Assembly: GCA_963769765.1 (NCBI GenBank)
Contig: CAVYNA010000006.1
Span: 124,001 to 188,000, forward strand
Length of the DNA: 64,000 nt
Origin: Bog-756 sp963769765
GTDB taxonomy: Bacteria; Actinomycetota; Acidimicrobiia; Acidimicrobiales; RAAP-2
Direction of reading: 5' to 3'
Numbering within the stretch: the stretch's first letter is position 1; every line of letters starts with the position of its first letter. Both the position numbers and the translations under genes were made by a program. Positions 17,994 through 26,507 of the stretch are shown piece after piece. The notes below the pieces were generated by a model. The model made no database searches and was not told the origin of the DNA. It saw only the letters and a list, made by a program, of their open reading frames with translations.

Positions 17994-18914
17994 GTGAGCT
18001 CGCCCCGCATCGCGGTCGGTCCGCGCCAGGAGTCCTTCGCCACCGACGCCGTCGCGGCGGGAGGCGGCACGCTCGTCGACGTCGCAGACGGGCCCGAGGG
18101 ACTTGTCTGGCTCGATCCCTACGACGTCGCAGGCCTGGCCGAGCACCTCACCCGGGCGCCGAGCGCCCGCTGGGTGCAGCTTCCCTTCGCCGGGATCGAG
18201 CCGGTCGCAGAGTACGGCCTGCTCGACCACGACCACGTCTGGACGTGTGCGAAGGGATCGTACGCGGAACCCGTCGCGGAGCACGCGTTGTGCCTGGCGC
18301 TCGCCGGCCTCCGCCACCTGCAGACCCGCGTGGTGGCCCGATCGTGGGGCCGCGCGGCGGGCACCTCCCTCTACGACCAGCGGGTCACGATCCTCGGCGG
18401 CGGAGGGATCGCCACCTCCCTGCTCGGGCTGCTCGCACCGCTCCGGGTCGAGGCCACCGTCGTACGCCGCACCGACGACCCCGTGGCGGGAGCGGCGCGG
18501 ACGGTCACGGTCGACCGCCTCCACGCGGTCCTGCCCGGATCGCTCGTCGTGTTCCTCGCGCTCGCCCTCACCCCCGAGACGATCCACATCATCGGTGCGC
18601 CCGAGCTTGCACTGATGGACGAGACCGCCTGGTTGGTCAACGTCGCCCGTGGTCGCCACGTGGACCCAGACGCACTGGCCGCCGCCCTGCGTGCCGGGAA
18701 GATCGCGGGTGCCGCGCTCGACGTGACCGAGCCCGAGCCGCTTCCGGACGGCCATCCCCTGTGGGACGAGCCCAACTGCATCATCACCCCGCACACGGCC
18801 GACACCATCGAGATGGTCCGTCCCCTGTTGGCCGACCGGATCCGGACCAACGTGACGCGCCTCGCCGCCGGCGAGCCCCTGGTCGGCCTCGTCGACCCGT
18901 CCGCCGGCTACTGA
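17994..18914 (+). CDS. D-2-hydroxyacid dehydrogenase family protein
   Basis: 306 residues of the NAD-dependent 2-hydroxyacid dehydrogenase fold. The dinucleotide loop is VTILGGGGIATSLL. The catalytic triad candidates are Arg in NVARGRHVD, Glu in DVTEPEPLP and His in ITPHTAD. The first catalytic-domain segment is shorter than in most homologues (typical proteins are 310-340 residues). GTG 17994 follows a GAGGAG sequence. Substrate unknown. Confidence 0.9.
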   Translation: MSSPRIAVGPRQESFATDAVAAGGGTLVDVADGPEGLVWLDPYDVAGLAEHLTRAPSARWVQLPFAGIEPVAEYGLLDHDHVWTCAKGSYAEPVAEHALCLALAGLRHLQTRVVARSWGRAAGTSLYDQRVTILGGGGIATSLLGLLAPLRVEATVVRRTDDPVAGAARTVTVDRLHAVLPGSLVVFLALALTPETIHIIGAPELALMDETAWLVNVARGRHVDPDALAAALRAGKIAGAALDVTEPEPLPDGHPLWDEPNCIITPHTADTIEMVRPLLADRIRTNVTRLAAGEPLVGLVDPSAGY

Positions 18915-18920
18915 CCCCTG

Positions 18921-18956
18921 CCCTCCGGCGGCCGACATGGCCGCCTCGGGGGAGGG
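18921..18956 (+). terminator. GC-rich hairpin after the 2-hydroxyacid dehydrogenase
   Basis: GGCGGCC (18927-18933) and GGCCGCC (18939-18945) form a perfect seven-pair stem with loop GACAT, flanked by CCCTCC and GGAGGG that can extend it. There is no T run, as is common for actinobacterial terminators. It starts seven bases after the stop codon. Confidence 0.4.
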
Positions 18957-19019
18957 TGTCACACCCCTCGTGCACGCTTCGGTGAGCGGAGATCCGACAA
19001 CATGCGAGGAAGGTGCACC

Positions 19020-19286
19020 GTGCGCGATCAGAGCGAGCTTCGAGTCCCCGTCCCGATGCCGCGGCGCCACATCCGGGCCGTGCCGGAGGAGGCGTCCTTC
19101 ACCATCGACTGCGGTGACTGCCGCCACCAGGGCAGCACGGTCTGTTCGGAGTGCGTGGTCTCGTTCATCGTCGACCGTGACGTCGACGATGCCGTGGTCG
19201 TCGACGCCGAGGAGGCGCGGGCCGTCCGGCTGCTCGAGCGGGCCGGCCTCGTCCCGGGCAGTCGGCACGAACGTCGGGTCGGCTGA
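19020..19286 (+). CDS. Small four-cysteine protein, putative zinc-binding
   Basis: 88 residues from GTG 19020, which is preferred over ATG 19002 because GAGGAAGG lies six bases upstream of it. The middle carries C-x2-C-x7-C-x2-C (CGDCRHQGSTVCSEC) followed by VVSFIVDRD, a knuckle resembling short uncharacterised actinobacterial proteins of the 'CxDCVV' kind. The C-terminal half is an acidic helix rich in Glu and Ala. Probably binds zinc; no function known. Sits before queG in the same direction. Confidence 0.72.
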   Translation: MRDQSELRVPVPMPRRHIRAVPEEASFTIDCGDCRHQGSTVCSECVVSFIVDRDVDDAVVVDAEEARAVRLLERAGLVPGSRHERRVG

Positions 19287-19351
19287 ACTCCGCGCACTCC
19301 GGGCTACGTCTGCGGAACCGGGCCGAACGCGGGGGCGTGCGACCATGTGGG

Positions 19352-20470
19352 ATGCCCCATCCCGCGGTCGCCGAGCAGCCCCGTGCCGTGGCGCAGGTCG
19401 GCGGCGCCGAGCTCGTCGCCGAGCTCGTCGAGATCGGTCACAGCCATGGCCTCGCCGCCGTGGCCGTGGCTCCGGCAGGGGTGTTCTCGGAGACCCGCGA
19501 GGTGCTGGTCGACCGCAAGCGCCGGGGGCTCCACGGCGGCATGCAGTTCACCTACCGCAACCCCGACCGGTCGACCGACCCCGACCGGATCCTGGCCGGC
19601 GCCCGCTCGCTCGTCGTCGGCGCGTGGAGCTATCACGACGGGGGAGACGCCGCGGCGCTCCCACGTCCGTCCGGCCCGCGCGGACAGGTGGCGCGTGTGG
19701 CCCGCGCCGACCACTACGCGGCGCTCCGGCGCGCGCTCGGACCGGTCGCGGACCGGTTGCGTGCGGGCGGGTGGCGTGCGGTCGTCGTCTGTGACGACAA
19801 CGGCCTCGTCGACCGGGCCGCGGCCCACCGGGCCGGGCTCGGCTGGTACGGGAAGAACACGCTTGTCCTGCTGCGCGGCGTCGGATCATGGGTGGTGCTC
19901 GGCTCGGTGGTCACCGACGCTCCGCTCGAGGCCGCGCCGGTTCGCCGACAGGCCGTCCACGGCGAAGGGTGCGGTCGCTGCACCGCCTGTCTCGACAGCT
20001 GTCCGACCGGCGCGCTCGTCGCGCCCGGCGAGCTCGACGCGCGCCGCTGCCTCGCATGGATCCTCCAGGCGCCCGGTCCGATCCCCGAAGCGCTCCGGCC
20101 TGCCGTCGGCGACCGGGTCTACGGCTGCGACGAGTGTCAGGAAGTCTGCCCGGTAAACAAACGACGCTCAGGCGGCACGACGCTGCCGACCGGTATCCGC
20201 CCACCCGACTCGGTCGACCTCCTCGGGATGTTGGCCGCTTCCGACGACGCGCTGCTCGCTGCGCACGGTCGTTGGTACATCCCGGGACGGGACCCGAACC
20301 ACCTGCGGCGGAACGCGCTCGTCGCGCTCGGCAACGTGGGCGACGGCGGCGACCCCGGCACCGTCGAGGCGCTCCGCCGGTGGGTCGCCGCCCCCGATCC
20401 GATGCTCGCGGAGCACGCGCGCTGGGCGGCCCGGTCCCTCGGCCGGGCCGACCTGATCGGCGACGCGTGA
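19352..20470 (+). CDS. queG: Epoxyqueuosine reductase
   Basis: 372 residues (ATG 19352; GTG 19337 also possible). Performs the last step of queuosine tRNA modification, reducing epoxyqueuosine to queuosine with cobalamin and two [4Fe-4S] clusters. Both ferredoxin-type cysteine sets are present: CGRCTACLDSCP and CDECQEVCPVNK. The catalytic region contains GLGWYGKNTL and the N-terminal GGMQFTYRNPDRSTDP. The C-terminal ~60 residues are a short HEAT-like helix pair (NALVALGNVGDGGDPGTVEAL). Its stop overlaps the next gene (GTGA). Confidence 0.95.
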   Translation: MPHPAVAEQPRAVAQVGGAELVAELVEIGHSHGLAAVAVAPAGVFSETREVLVDRKRRGLHGGMQFTYRNPDRSTDPDRILAGARSLVVGAWSYHDGGDAAALPRPSGPRGQVARVARADHYAALRRALGPVADRLRAGGWRAVVVCDDNGLVDRAAAHRAGLGWYGKNTLVLLRGVGSWVVLGSVVTDAPLEAAPVRRQAVHGEGCGRCTACLDSCPTGALVAPGELDARRCLAWILQAPGPIPEALRPAVGDRVYGCDECQEVCPVNKRRSGGTTLPTGIRPPDSVDLLGMLAASDDALLAAHGRWYIPGRDPNHLRRNALVALGNVGDGGDPGTVEALRRWVAAPDPMLAEHARWAARSLGRADLIGDA

Positions 20471-21609
20471 CCCACCTGCTCGTCACCAACGACTTCCCTC
20501 CGAAGGTCGGTGGGATCCAGGCCTACCTCTGGGAGCTGTGGCGGCGACTCGACCCCGATGGGTTCGTCGTGCTCACCGCTCGATCCCATCCCGACGCCGA
20601 CCGGTTCGACCTCGAGCAGGCCTCGCGGGGGATCAGGATCCGGCGGGTGGGAAGCCCGGTGCTCCTCCCGACCCCGCACCTGGTCCGCCAGGTCCGAGAC
20701 CTCGCGCGCCAGAGCGGTGCGGACCTGGTCGTCCTCGATCCGGCCTTCCCGCTCGGGCTCATCGGTCCCCACCTCGGCATCGAGTACGCCGTCGTGCTCC
20801 ACGGCGCGGAGGTGGCGATCCCCGGAAGGCTGCCGGCGAGCCGCGAGCTGCTCGCCCGTGTGCTGCGCCGGAGCGTGCTCGCGATCTCGGCCGGGTCGTA
20901 TCCGGCTGCGGCGGCCGCACGCGCGCTGCGTGGACGGGGGATGCCCGAGGTCATCGAAGTGCCGCCGGGGGTCGACCCCGACCGGTTCCGTCCGCTCTCG
21001 GAGTCGGAGCGCCACGAGGCGCGAGCGAAGCTCGGCCTGCCTGTCGACGGCCCGTTGGTCGTCAGCGTGAGCCGGCTGGTGCCCCGCAAGGGGATGGACG
21101 TGCTCATCGACGCCGCAGTGCGCCTGCGGAGCCGCTTCCCGAACGTGACCGTCGCCATCGGCGGCCGCGGCCGCGACGCTGAACGGCTCGCCGGTCGGAT
21201 CGCGGAGTACGGCGCGCCGGTGGTGCTCCTCGGCGGGGTGAGCGATCACGACCTGCCCCTCCTCGTCGGCGCGGCCGACGTCTTCGCGATGCTGTGCCGC
21301 TCGCGCTGGCTCGGCCTCGAGCAGGAGGGCTTCGGCATCGTCTTCCTCGAGGCTGCGGCGGCCGGAGTGCCCCAGGTGGCAGGGTGGTCCGGTGGCGCGC
21401 ACGAAGCGGTCATCGACGGCTCGACCGGCCTCCTGGTGCGTCGGCCGACCGACGTTGCCGCTGCCACCCGTGCGATCGAGCACCTGCTCGCAGACGACGG
21501 ACGCCGCCACGCAATGGGTGGAGAGGCGCGCCGTCGGGTCGAGGCATCCTTCGACTACGACCGGCTGGCCCGTAGGCTGGCCGCGGCACTTTCCGGCGTG
21601 GGAGGCTGA
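20467..21609 (+). CDS. Glycosyltransferase family 4 (PimB-like mannosyltransferase)
   Basis: 380-residue GT-B enzyme. N-terminus TNDFPPKVGGIQAYLWEL matches the PimB' group (GDP-mannose-dependent phosphatidylinositol monomannoside mannosyltransferase). C-terminal nucleotide-sugar site: SRLVPRKGMDVLIDA and the E-x7-E motif in EGFGIVFLEAAAAG. Starts at GTG 20467, sharing bases with the queG stop. The downstream SRPBCC gene repeats the mycobacterial neighbourhood Rv2188c...Rv2185c, supporting the PimB assignment. Acts at the cytoplasmic face of the membrane in phosphatidylinositol mannoside synthesis if the assignment is right. Confidence 0.85.
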   Translation: MTHLLVTNDFPPKVGGIQAYLWELWRRLDPDGFVVLTARSHPDADRFDLEQASRGIRIRRVGSPVLLPTPHLVRQVRDLARQSGADLVVLDPAFPLGLIGPHLGIEYAVVLHGAEVAIPGRLPASRELLARVLRRSVLAISAGSYPAAAAARALRGRGMPEVIEVPPGVDPDRFRPLSESERHEARAKLGLPVDGPLVVSVSRLVPRKGMDVLIDAAVRLRSRFPNVTVAIGGRGRDAERLAGRIAEYGAPVVLLGGVSDHDLPLLVGAADVFAMLCRSRWLGLEQEGFGIVFLEAAAAGVPQVAGWSGGAHEAVIDGSTGLLVRRPTDVAAATRAIEHLLADDGRRHAMGGEARRRVEASFDYDRLARRLAAALSGVGG

Positions 21610-21664
21610 TGACCTTCCCGTCCGGAACCACCGACGCAGAGAGACGTACAGAGGAGTGTCGATC

Positions 21665-22108
21665 GTGGCGGAACAAGCCACCGAACGAATGGTCGTTGCG
21701 GCCTCACCCGAGCGGTGCTTCGAGGTCAGCGCCGACCTCGCGGCATACCCGCAGTGGGCCGCGGACATCAAAGACGTCACCGTCGACGAGCGGGACGGGC
21801 AGGGACGACCGACCGTGGTCACCTTCCGGGCGGCCGCGTTCGGGCGCAGCACCAACTACACCCTCGCCTACGACTACGGGCAGGCACCTGACGTGCTGGC
21901 CTGGGTGCAGACCAAGGGGGACATCACCTCCAAGCTCGACGGTTGCTACGTCTTCAAGCCGTCGGGAGACGGCGGCACCGAGGTCACCTACCACCTCGAG
22001 GTCGAGATGAAGGTGCCGCTCCCCGGCTTCATCAAGATGCGTGCCCAGAGCCGCATCATGTCGATCGCGCTGCGTGATCTGAAGGCCCGGGTCGAGTCGA
22101 CCGCGTGA
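21665..22108 (+). CDS. SRPBCC family protein (Rv2185c-like)
   Basis: 147 residues forming one START-like hydrophobic-ligand fold (polyketide cyclase/dehydrase-like). Conserved pattern: ASPERCFEVSADLAAYPQWAADIKDV at the start, a central LDGCYVFKP, and a C-terminal amphipathic helix (IMSIALRDLKARVE). GTG 21665 is chosen because GAGGAG lies eight bases before it; the GTG at 21656 overlaps that site. Resembles mycobacterial Rv2185c in length and motifs. Probably carries a lipid-like ligand; no enzymatic activity assigned. Confidence 0.88.
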   Translation: MAEQATERMVVAASPERCFEVSADLAAYPQWAADIKDVTVDERDGQGRPTVVTFRAAAFGRSTNYTLAYDYGQAPDVLAWVQTKGDITSKLDGCYVFKPSGDGGTEVTYHLEVEMKVPLPGFIKMRAQSRIMSIALRDLKARVESTA

Positions 22109-22139
22109 CGGCCGACCCGCTCGTGGTCCGGCGGCCGGC

Positions 22140-22838
22140 GTGAAGGTTGGCGTCACCCTGCCACAATTCCGCGACGAGGCAGACACCGCACTCGCGGCGG
22201 CGCGTCGGGCCGAAGTCCTCGGCATCGACGGGGTGTTCTGCTTCGACCACCTCTGGCCGATGGGCCAGCCCGGTCGACCCGCGATCTCCCTCGGTCCGCT
22301 CCTCGGCGCCCTGGCCGCTGCGACCTCGACCATCACCGTCGGCTCGCTCGTCGCACGGATCGGGCTGGTCCCCGACCGTGTCCTCGTCTCCACGCTGCTC
22401 GGCGTCTCCACGGTGAGCGATGGTCGGCTGATCGCCGGCCTCGGCACGGGCGATCACCTGAGCCGGGCCGAGAACGAGGCGTTCGGCGTCCCGTTCGCCT
22501 CCGCGGACGAGCGACGGGCAACGCTGACCAGGGTCGCGGCCGCGCTGATCGGGGTGGGCGTGCCGGTGTGGATCGGTGGGGGACGCCCGCCGATGGTCGA
22601 GATCGCCCGTCGCCTCGGTGTGCCCGTCAACCTCTGGGACGCCGATCCGGCCCGCGTCGCCGAGCTCTCGGCCGAAGGTGGGGAGGTGACCTGGGGCGGT
22701 CCGGTCGGGGACACGGTCGACGCCGCGGCAGCAACGTTCGCCGAGCTGGCCGACGCGGGGGCCACCTGGGCCGTCTGCGCCTGGCCGGACTCGCTCGACG
22801 TGATCGCGGAGGCCGCGGGGGCCGTGCGCGACCGCTGA
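22140..22838 (+). CDS. LLM class flavin/F420-dependent oxidoreductase (short)
   Basis: 232 residues of the luciferase-like monooxygenase TIM-barrel family. MKVGVTLPQF and AEVLGIDGVFCFDHLW are the usual first strand and helix; GRLIAGLGTGDHLSRAENEAFG marks the phosphate-binding region. Most relatives are 280-330 residues; this one lacks much of the central insertion, so cofactor choice (FMN or F420) is uncertain. GTG start. Adjacent to the aminotransferase in the same direction. Confidence 0.82.
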   Translation: MKVGVTLPQFRDEADTALAAARRAEVLGIDGVFCFDHLWPMGQPGRPAISLGPLLGALAAATSTITVGSLVARIGLVPDRVLVSTLLGVSTVSDGRLIAGLGTGDHLSRAENEAFGVPFASADERRATLTRVAAALIGVGVPVWIGGGRPPMVEIARRLGVPVNLWDADPARVAELSAEGGEVTWGGPVGDTVDAAAATFAELADAGATWAVCAWPDSLDVIAEAAGAVRDR

Positions 22839-22875
22839 TGGACCGTCGCGGTCGATGCCGGCGGTAACGTTGACC

Positions 22876-24075
22876 ATGGAGTTTCGACGGATCAACGGCC
22901 TGCCCCCGTACGTCTTCGCCACCATCAACGATCTCAAGGCAGACGCTCGTCGGGCCGGCCACGACGTCATCGACCTCGGGTTCGGCAACCCCGATCTCCC
23001 CTCGCCGGACGTCGCGGTCGAGAAGTTGGCCGAGGCGGCCCGCAACCCGCGCAACCACCGGTACTCGGCGAGCCGGGGCATCCCGAAGATCCGCCGCGCG
23101 ATCGCGGACCTCTACCTCCGCAAGTTCGAGGTCGAGCTCGACCCCGACCGAGAAGTGGTCACCACCATCGGAGCGAAGGAGGGGCTGTCGCACCTGATGT
23201 GGGTACTGGTCGGCCCGGGCGACACCGCGCTCGTCCCCTCACCCTCCTACCCGATCCACATCTACGCCCCGCTCTTCGCCGGCGCGGACGTCCGTCACGT
23301 CCGCCTGGACCCGGGTGTCGAGCAGCGTACGAGCTCGGGCGAGACATTCTTCGACAATCTGCGGGAGGCCTGGGAGTCCGCGTGGCCGAAGCCGCGGGTG
23401 GTGGTGCTCTCGTTCCCGCACAACCCGACCACCGCCTGTGTCGATCTTGACTGGATGACCCGTCTCGTGGAGTTCGCACGTGAGCGCGACATCGTCCTCG
23501 TGCACGACTTCGCCTACGCGGACATCGCGTTCGACGGCTACACGCCGCCGTCGATCCTCCAGGTGCCGGGCGCGAAGGACGTGGCGGTGGAGCTGTACAC
23601 GCTGACCAAGTCCTTCTCGATGGCGGGCTGGAGGGTCGGCTTCCTCGTGGGCAACGGGGACATCGTCCAGGCGCTGACCAAGCTCAAGAGCTACCTCGAC
23701 TACGGGACGTTCCAGCCCATCCAGATCGCCGCGATCGTCGCGATGAACGAGGCGCCCGACTATCCGAAGGTCATCAACGAGACCTACCAGGCGCGTCGCG
23801 ACGCGCTCTGCGAGGGGCTCGAGCGCATCGGGTGGCACGTCGATCCCCCGCGGGGCACCATGTTCGTCTGGGCGCCGATTCCCGAGGCCTACCGCGAGCT
23901 CGGATCCCTCGAGTTCGCCAAGTTCCTCGTCCGCGAGGCGGACGTCGCCACCTCGCCCGGCGTCGGCTTCGGTCCGGGCGGCGACGAGTTCGTGCGGTTC
24001 GCCCTCATCGAGAACGAGCAGCGCATCAACCAGGGCGTGCGCAGCCTTCGGCGAGCGCTCACCAAGCTGCGCTGA
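22876..24075 (+). CDS. Class I/II pyridoxal-phosphate aminotransferase (AlaC-like)
   Basis: 399 residues, fold-type I. Motifs: DLGFGNPDLPSPDVAV for substrate recognition, SFPHNPTTACVD with the cofactor Asn, and the PLP Schiff-base Lys in YTLTKSFSMAGWRVGF; the C-terminal Arg lies in EFVRFALIENEQRI. Closest in style to glutamate-pyruvate aminotransferase AlaC and LL-diaminopimelate aminotransferase relatives. ATG 22876 preferred over an upstream in-frame start. Likely alanine or branched amino acid synthesis; specificity not certain. Confidence 0.92.
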   Translation: MEFRRINGLPPYVFATINDLKADARRAGHDVIDLGFGNPDLPSPDVAVEKLAEAARNPRNHRYSASRGIPKIRRAIADLYLRKFEVELDPDREVVTTIGAKEGLSHLMWVLVGPGDTALVPSPSYPIHIYAPLFAGADVRHVRLDPGVEQRTSSGETFFDNLREAWESAWPKPRVVVLSFPHNPTTACVDLDWMTRLVEFARERDIVLVHDFAYADIAFDGYTPPSILQVPGAKDVAVELYTLTKSFSMAGWRVGFLVGNGDIVQALTKLKSYLDYGTFQPIQIAAIVAMNEAPDYPKVINETYQARRDALCEGLERIGWHVDPPRGTMFVWAPIPEAYRELGSLEFAKFLVREADVATSPGVGFGPGGDEFVRFALIENEQRINQGVRSLRRALTKLR

Positions 24076-24087
24076 GACCCTTCGGGC

Positions 24088-24984
24088 TCAAGGGAGGCCG
24101 GCGTGGGGCACGTCGACTTCGACCCGCTCGATCCGCGCCTCTCGGATCAGGCTGACCACCGACTCCGTGCTGGTCGGCGCGGTCATCAAGAAGAGCGTCG
24201 TCCCCGCCGAGCCGCCGAGCATGCAGGCGAAGCACGACTGCGAGGTGGCCACCCGGTCGACGACGGTGCCGCCCGCCTCGACGAGCAGGCACTCCGAGGT
24301 GACTGCGTTCGCCACCCAGATCCGGTCGGCCGCGTCGAGGCAGATGCCGTCGGGCGCAACGAACGGGAGCGTCGCCCACTCGCGACGGTTGGACAGCTCG
24401 CCGTCGGGCGCATGGTCGAACGCGGTGAGCCTCCCGGCGAGCGTCTCCGCGATGATCAACGTCGTACCGTCGGCGGTGATCACCGTACCGTTCGGGAACG
24501 CGAGGTCGGCCGCCGCCACCTGCGCGCTGCCGTCGGGGTCGACCCGAATGAGCGCGGTGGACGGGGGCCCTGGCGGTTCGACGAGTGCCGCCGCCCCGCG
24601 TTCGTCGATGAAGCGGTCGAGGTCGAATCCGAAGTTGCCGACGTAGGCGAAGCCGCCCGCATCGACCACCATGTCGTTCGCGTGGAACGTCGCCGCCGGG
24701 CCGAGAGCCCCGTGCTCGACGAGCCGTCCGTCGGCCTCGAGCCGCAGGACGGTGCGCGAGAGGCGCGACACCACGAGCAACCGTCCGTCGGGCAGCCAGC
24801 CGAGCCCGGCCGGGTCGCCGGGCACCTCGAGCTCGACGCGCACGTCGCCGGTCTCGTCCACGGAGGACACGGTGCTCCGGTGGAAGTCCGAGTACCAGAG
24901 CCGGTCGTCGTGCCACCTCGGGCACTCGCCGAAGGAGAGACCCTCGACGAACGGCTCGGCCCGGCGGGGGGTGTTCGCGCTCAT
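24088..24984 (-). CDS. SMP-30/gluconolactonase/LRE family protein
   Basis: 298 residues of six-bladed beta-propeller. Family marks: EGLSFGECPRWHDDRLWYSD at the N-terminus with the metal Glu, ATFHANDMVVDAGGFAYVGN and DGICLDAADRIWVAN carrying the metal-binding Asn/Asp. Such enzymes are calcium- or zinc-dependent lactonases. ATG 24984 overlaps the stop of the TetR gene (ATGA), so the regulator probably controls it. Convergent with the aminotransferase. Confidence 0.92.
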   Translation of the reverse strand: MSANTPRRAEPFVEGLSFGECPRWHDDRLWYSDFHRSTVSSVDETGDVRVELEVPGDPAGLGWLPDGRLLVVSRLSRTVLRLEADGRLVEHGALGPAATFHANDMVVDAGGFAYVGNFGFDLDRFIDERGAAALVEPPGPPSTALIRVDPDGSAQVAAADLAFPNGTVITADGTTLIIAETLAGRLTAFDHAPDGELSNRREWATLPFVAPDGICLDAADRIWVANAVTSECLLVEAGGTVVDRVATSQSCFACMLGGSAGTTLFLMTAPTSTESVVSLIREARIERVEVDVPHAGLP

Positions 24985-25598
24985 GCGATCCTCCGTCCGA
25001 TGTCGGCGGCTCCTGCCGTTCCGTATCCGTGCCGGCAGAAGGCGATCACGGAGGCCGCGACGTCTTCGGCGTCACGGCCCTGCTCGAGGACGAAGACCTT
25101 GGCAAGGTGCGCGGTCACCCCGAGGATCGCGGTCGTGAGGACCACCGGGTCCTCGCCACGTAGGACTCCAGCGGTGATGCCGGCACTCACGTGGGGGAGA
25201 GCGTCGGCGACGGTCTGCTCGTCGCCCTGGCGGATGGTGGGTGCGAACCGCTCTTCGGTGCGGGCGAATTCCATGAGGATGAAGAGGTGCCGGTGCACGC
25301 TGAGCCAGACCAGCGAGGCACGGATGCCCTGCTCGATCCGACGCGCCGGATCCGGCTCACCGGCGATCGCGTCGCGCTGGGCCAGGCGCATCGAGGTCAT
25401 CGCGTCGCGGAGGATCTCGGTGAAGAGCGCGTCCTTCGACTCGAAGTACCAGTAGAACACCCCCTTGCCCGCACCCAGCTCGTCGACGATGCGGGTCACC
25501 GAGGTGGTGTGGTAGCCGTCGGTCGCGAAGAGCTGTGCGGCGAGGTCCATGAGCTCGCGTCTGCGCTGTGCACCCTTCGGGGTGAGACGCCGGGTCAT
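24981..25598 (-). CDS. TetR/AcrR family transcriptional regulator
   Basis: 205 residues. N-terminal helix-turn-helix about residues 12-58 (RRRELMDLAAQLFATDGYHTTSVTRIV, GKGVFYWYFESKDAL), followed by an all-helical ligand domain. First gene of a two-gene unit with the SMP-30 hydrolase. The ligand is unknown; local autoregulation with the lactonase-like gene is the simplest model. Confidence 0.94.
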   Translation of the reverse strand: MTRRLTPKGAQRRRELMDLAAQLFATDGYHTTSVTRIVDELGAGKGVFYWYFESKDALFTEILRDAMTSMRLAQRDAIAGEPDPARRIEQGIRASLVWLSVHRHLFILMEFARTEERFAPTIRQGDEQTVADALPHVSAGITAGVLRGEDPVVLTTAILGVTAHLAKVFVLEQGRDAEDVAASVIAFCRHGYGTAGAADIGRRIA

Positions 25599-25632
25599 CG
25601 GGGTCGGACGCTACGGCCGCGGCGACGTGCGG

Positions 25633-26469
25633 TCAATCACCGGTCCGGGGGCGACGGGGCTCGACCACCTCGGCAGCGCCGAACGAGGCGCGCATCTGCG
25701 CGGCCGACGACGAGAACAGCGCTCGTCGGGGCAGGCCGAGTGCGCGCAGCTCGTCGGCCATCGGATGGTCCCCGAGGACGATGGTGGCCCCGCCCGGTCG
25801 GCCCGTCGACCCCTCGGTCGTGGTCGTCCACTCGGTCCGCCGGAGCACGCCATCACGGAACGAGTAACTCGGCGGTGCCCGGTCCGGCAGGGCGAGGCGT
25901 CCACCGGAGGCGACGGTCAGGGTGAGCACGTGGGCGCCGTCGTCGACCAGGCGGATCGTGGTGCCCGTCGCCGAGCCCTCGTCCCGGTGGTCCGGCGCGT
26001 CGATGTCGATCGACGTGACCCACTTGGGAAATCCCCACAGGTCGCGCCCCGCCGCGCAGGTGAACTCCTGATCGACCGGAAGGCGGTGGATGTAGGCGCC
26101 CACGTCGCCGGCGGCGAGCTCGCGGAGCCGCTGGGCCGGGCCGGCGAGCGGCGGTGCGTCGTGCGGGCGGACGAGGAACGCGAGCCCGACCTCGTGGTAG
26201 GGATCGAGGTCGGTGTCGTCGTAGCGGCAGGCAGCGAGCGCGACGAGCGCCCGGCCGGGGAGCGGTCCGGTCACCTCGAGCCCGGTGGGCGCGACGATCC
26301 GTTGGGCCGCCCGCGCCGGGACCAGGTACTGCACGTTCCACTGCGAGGCCGCGCGGACCTCCACCGGCAGCGAGACCGTCCGGCCCAGCACCGTCCAGCT
26401 CGTTGCTGCGGCGTCGGCGCCCCCTGCGACGCGTGGCCCGGCGGGTGCGCTGGTCGACGCGGAGGGCAT
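25633..26469 (-). CDS. Acetoacetate decarboxylase family protein
   Basis: 278 residues. The ADC-like beta-barrel is recognised from YHEVGLAFLVRP and GRDLWGFPKWVTSIDI; the Lys in FPKW corresponds to the Schiff-base lysine of the family. An N-terminal ~25-residue Ala/Ser-rich leader precedes the fold. Members beyond true decarboxylases often catalyse aldol-type or hydratase reactions, so the activity is open. It is divergent from the acyltransferase with 38 bases between starts. Confidence 0.85.
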   Translation of the reverse strand: MPSASTSAPAGPRVAGGADAAATSWTVLGRTVSLPVEVRAASQWNVQYLVPARAAQRIVAPTGLEVTGPLPGRALVALAACRYDDTDLDPYHEVGLAFLVRPHDAPPLAGPAQRLRELAAGDVGAYIHRLPVDQEFTCAAGRDLWGFPKWVTSIDIDAPDHRDEGSATGTTIRLVDDGAHVLTLTVASGGRLALPDRAPPSYSFRDGVLRRTEWTTTTEGSTGRPGGATIVLGDHPMADELRALGLPRRALFSSSAAQMRASFGAAEVVEPRRPRTGD

Positions 26470-26507
26470 GGGGTGCAGTAGAGCACAGGCAGGGATACCG
26501 TTGCCCT

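Noticed and set aside
22140..22838. LLM oxidoreductase treated as a truncated pseudogene
   Set aside because: It is short, but both ends align with family start and end features and no stop or frameshift is seen; kept as a short family member.
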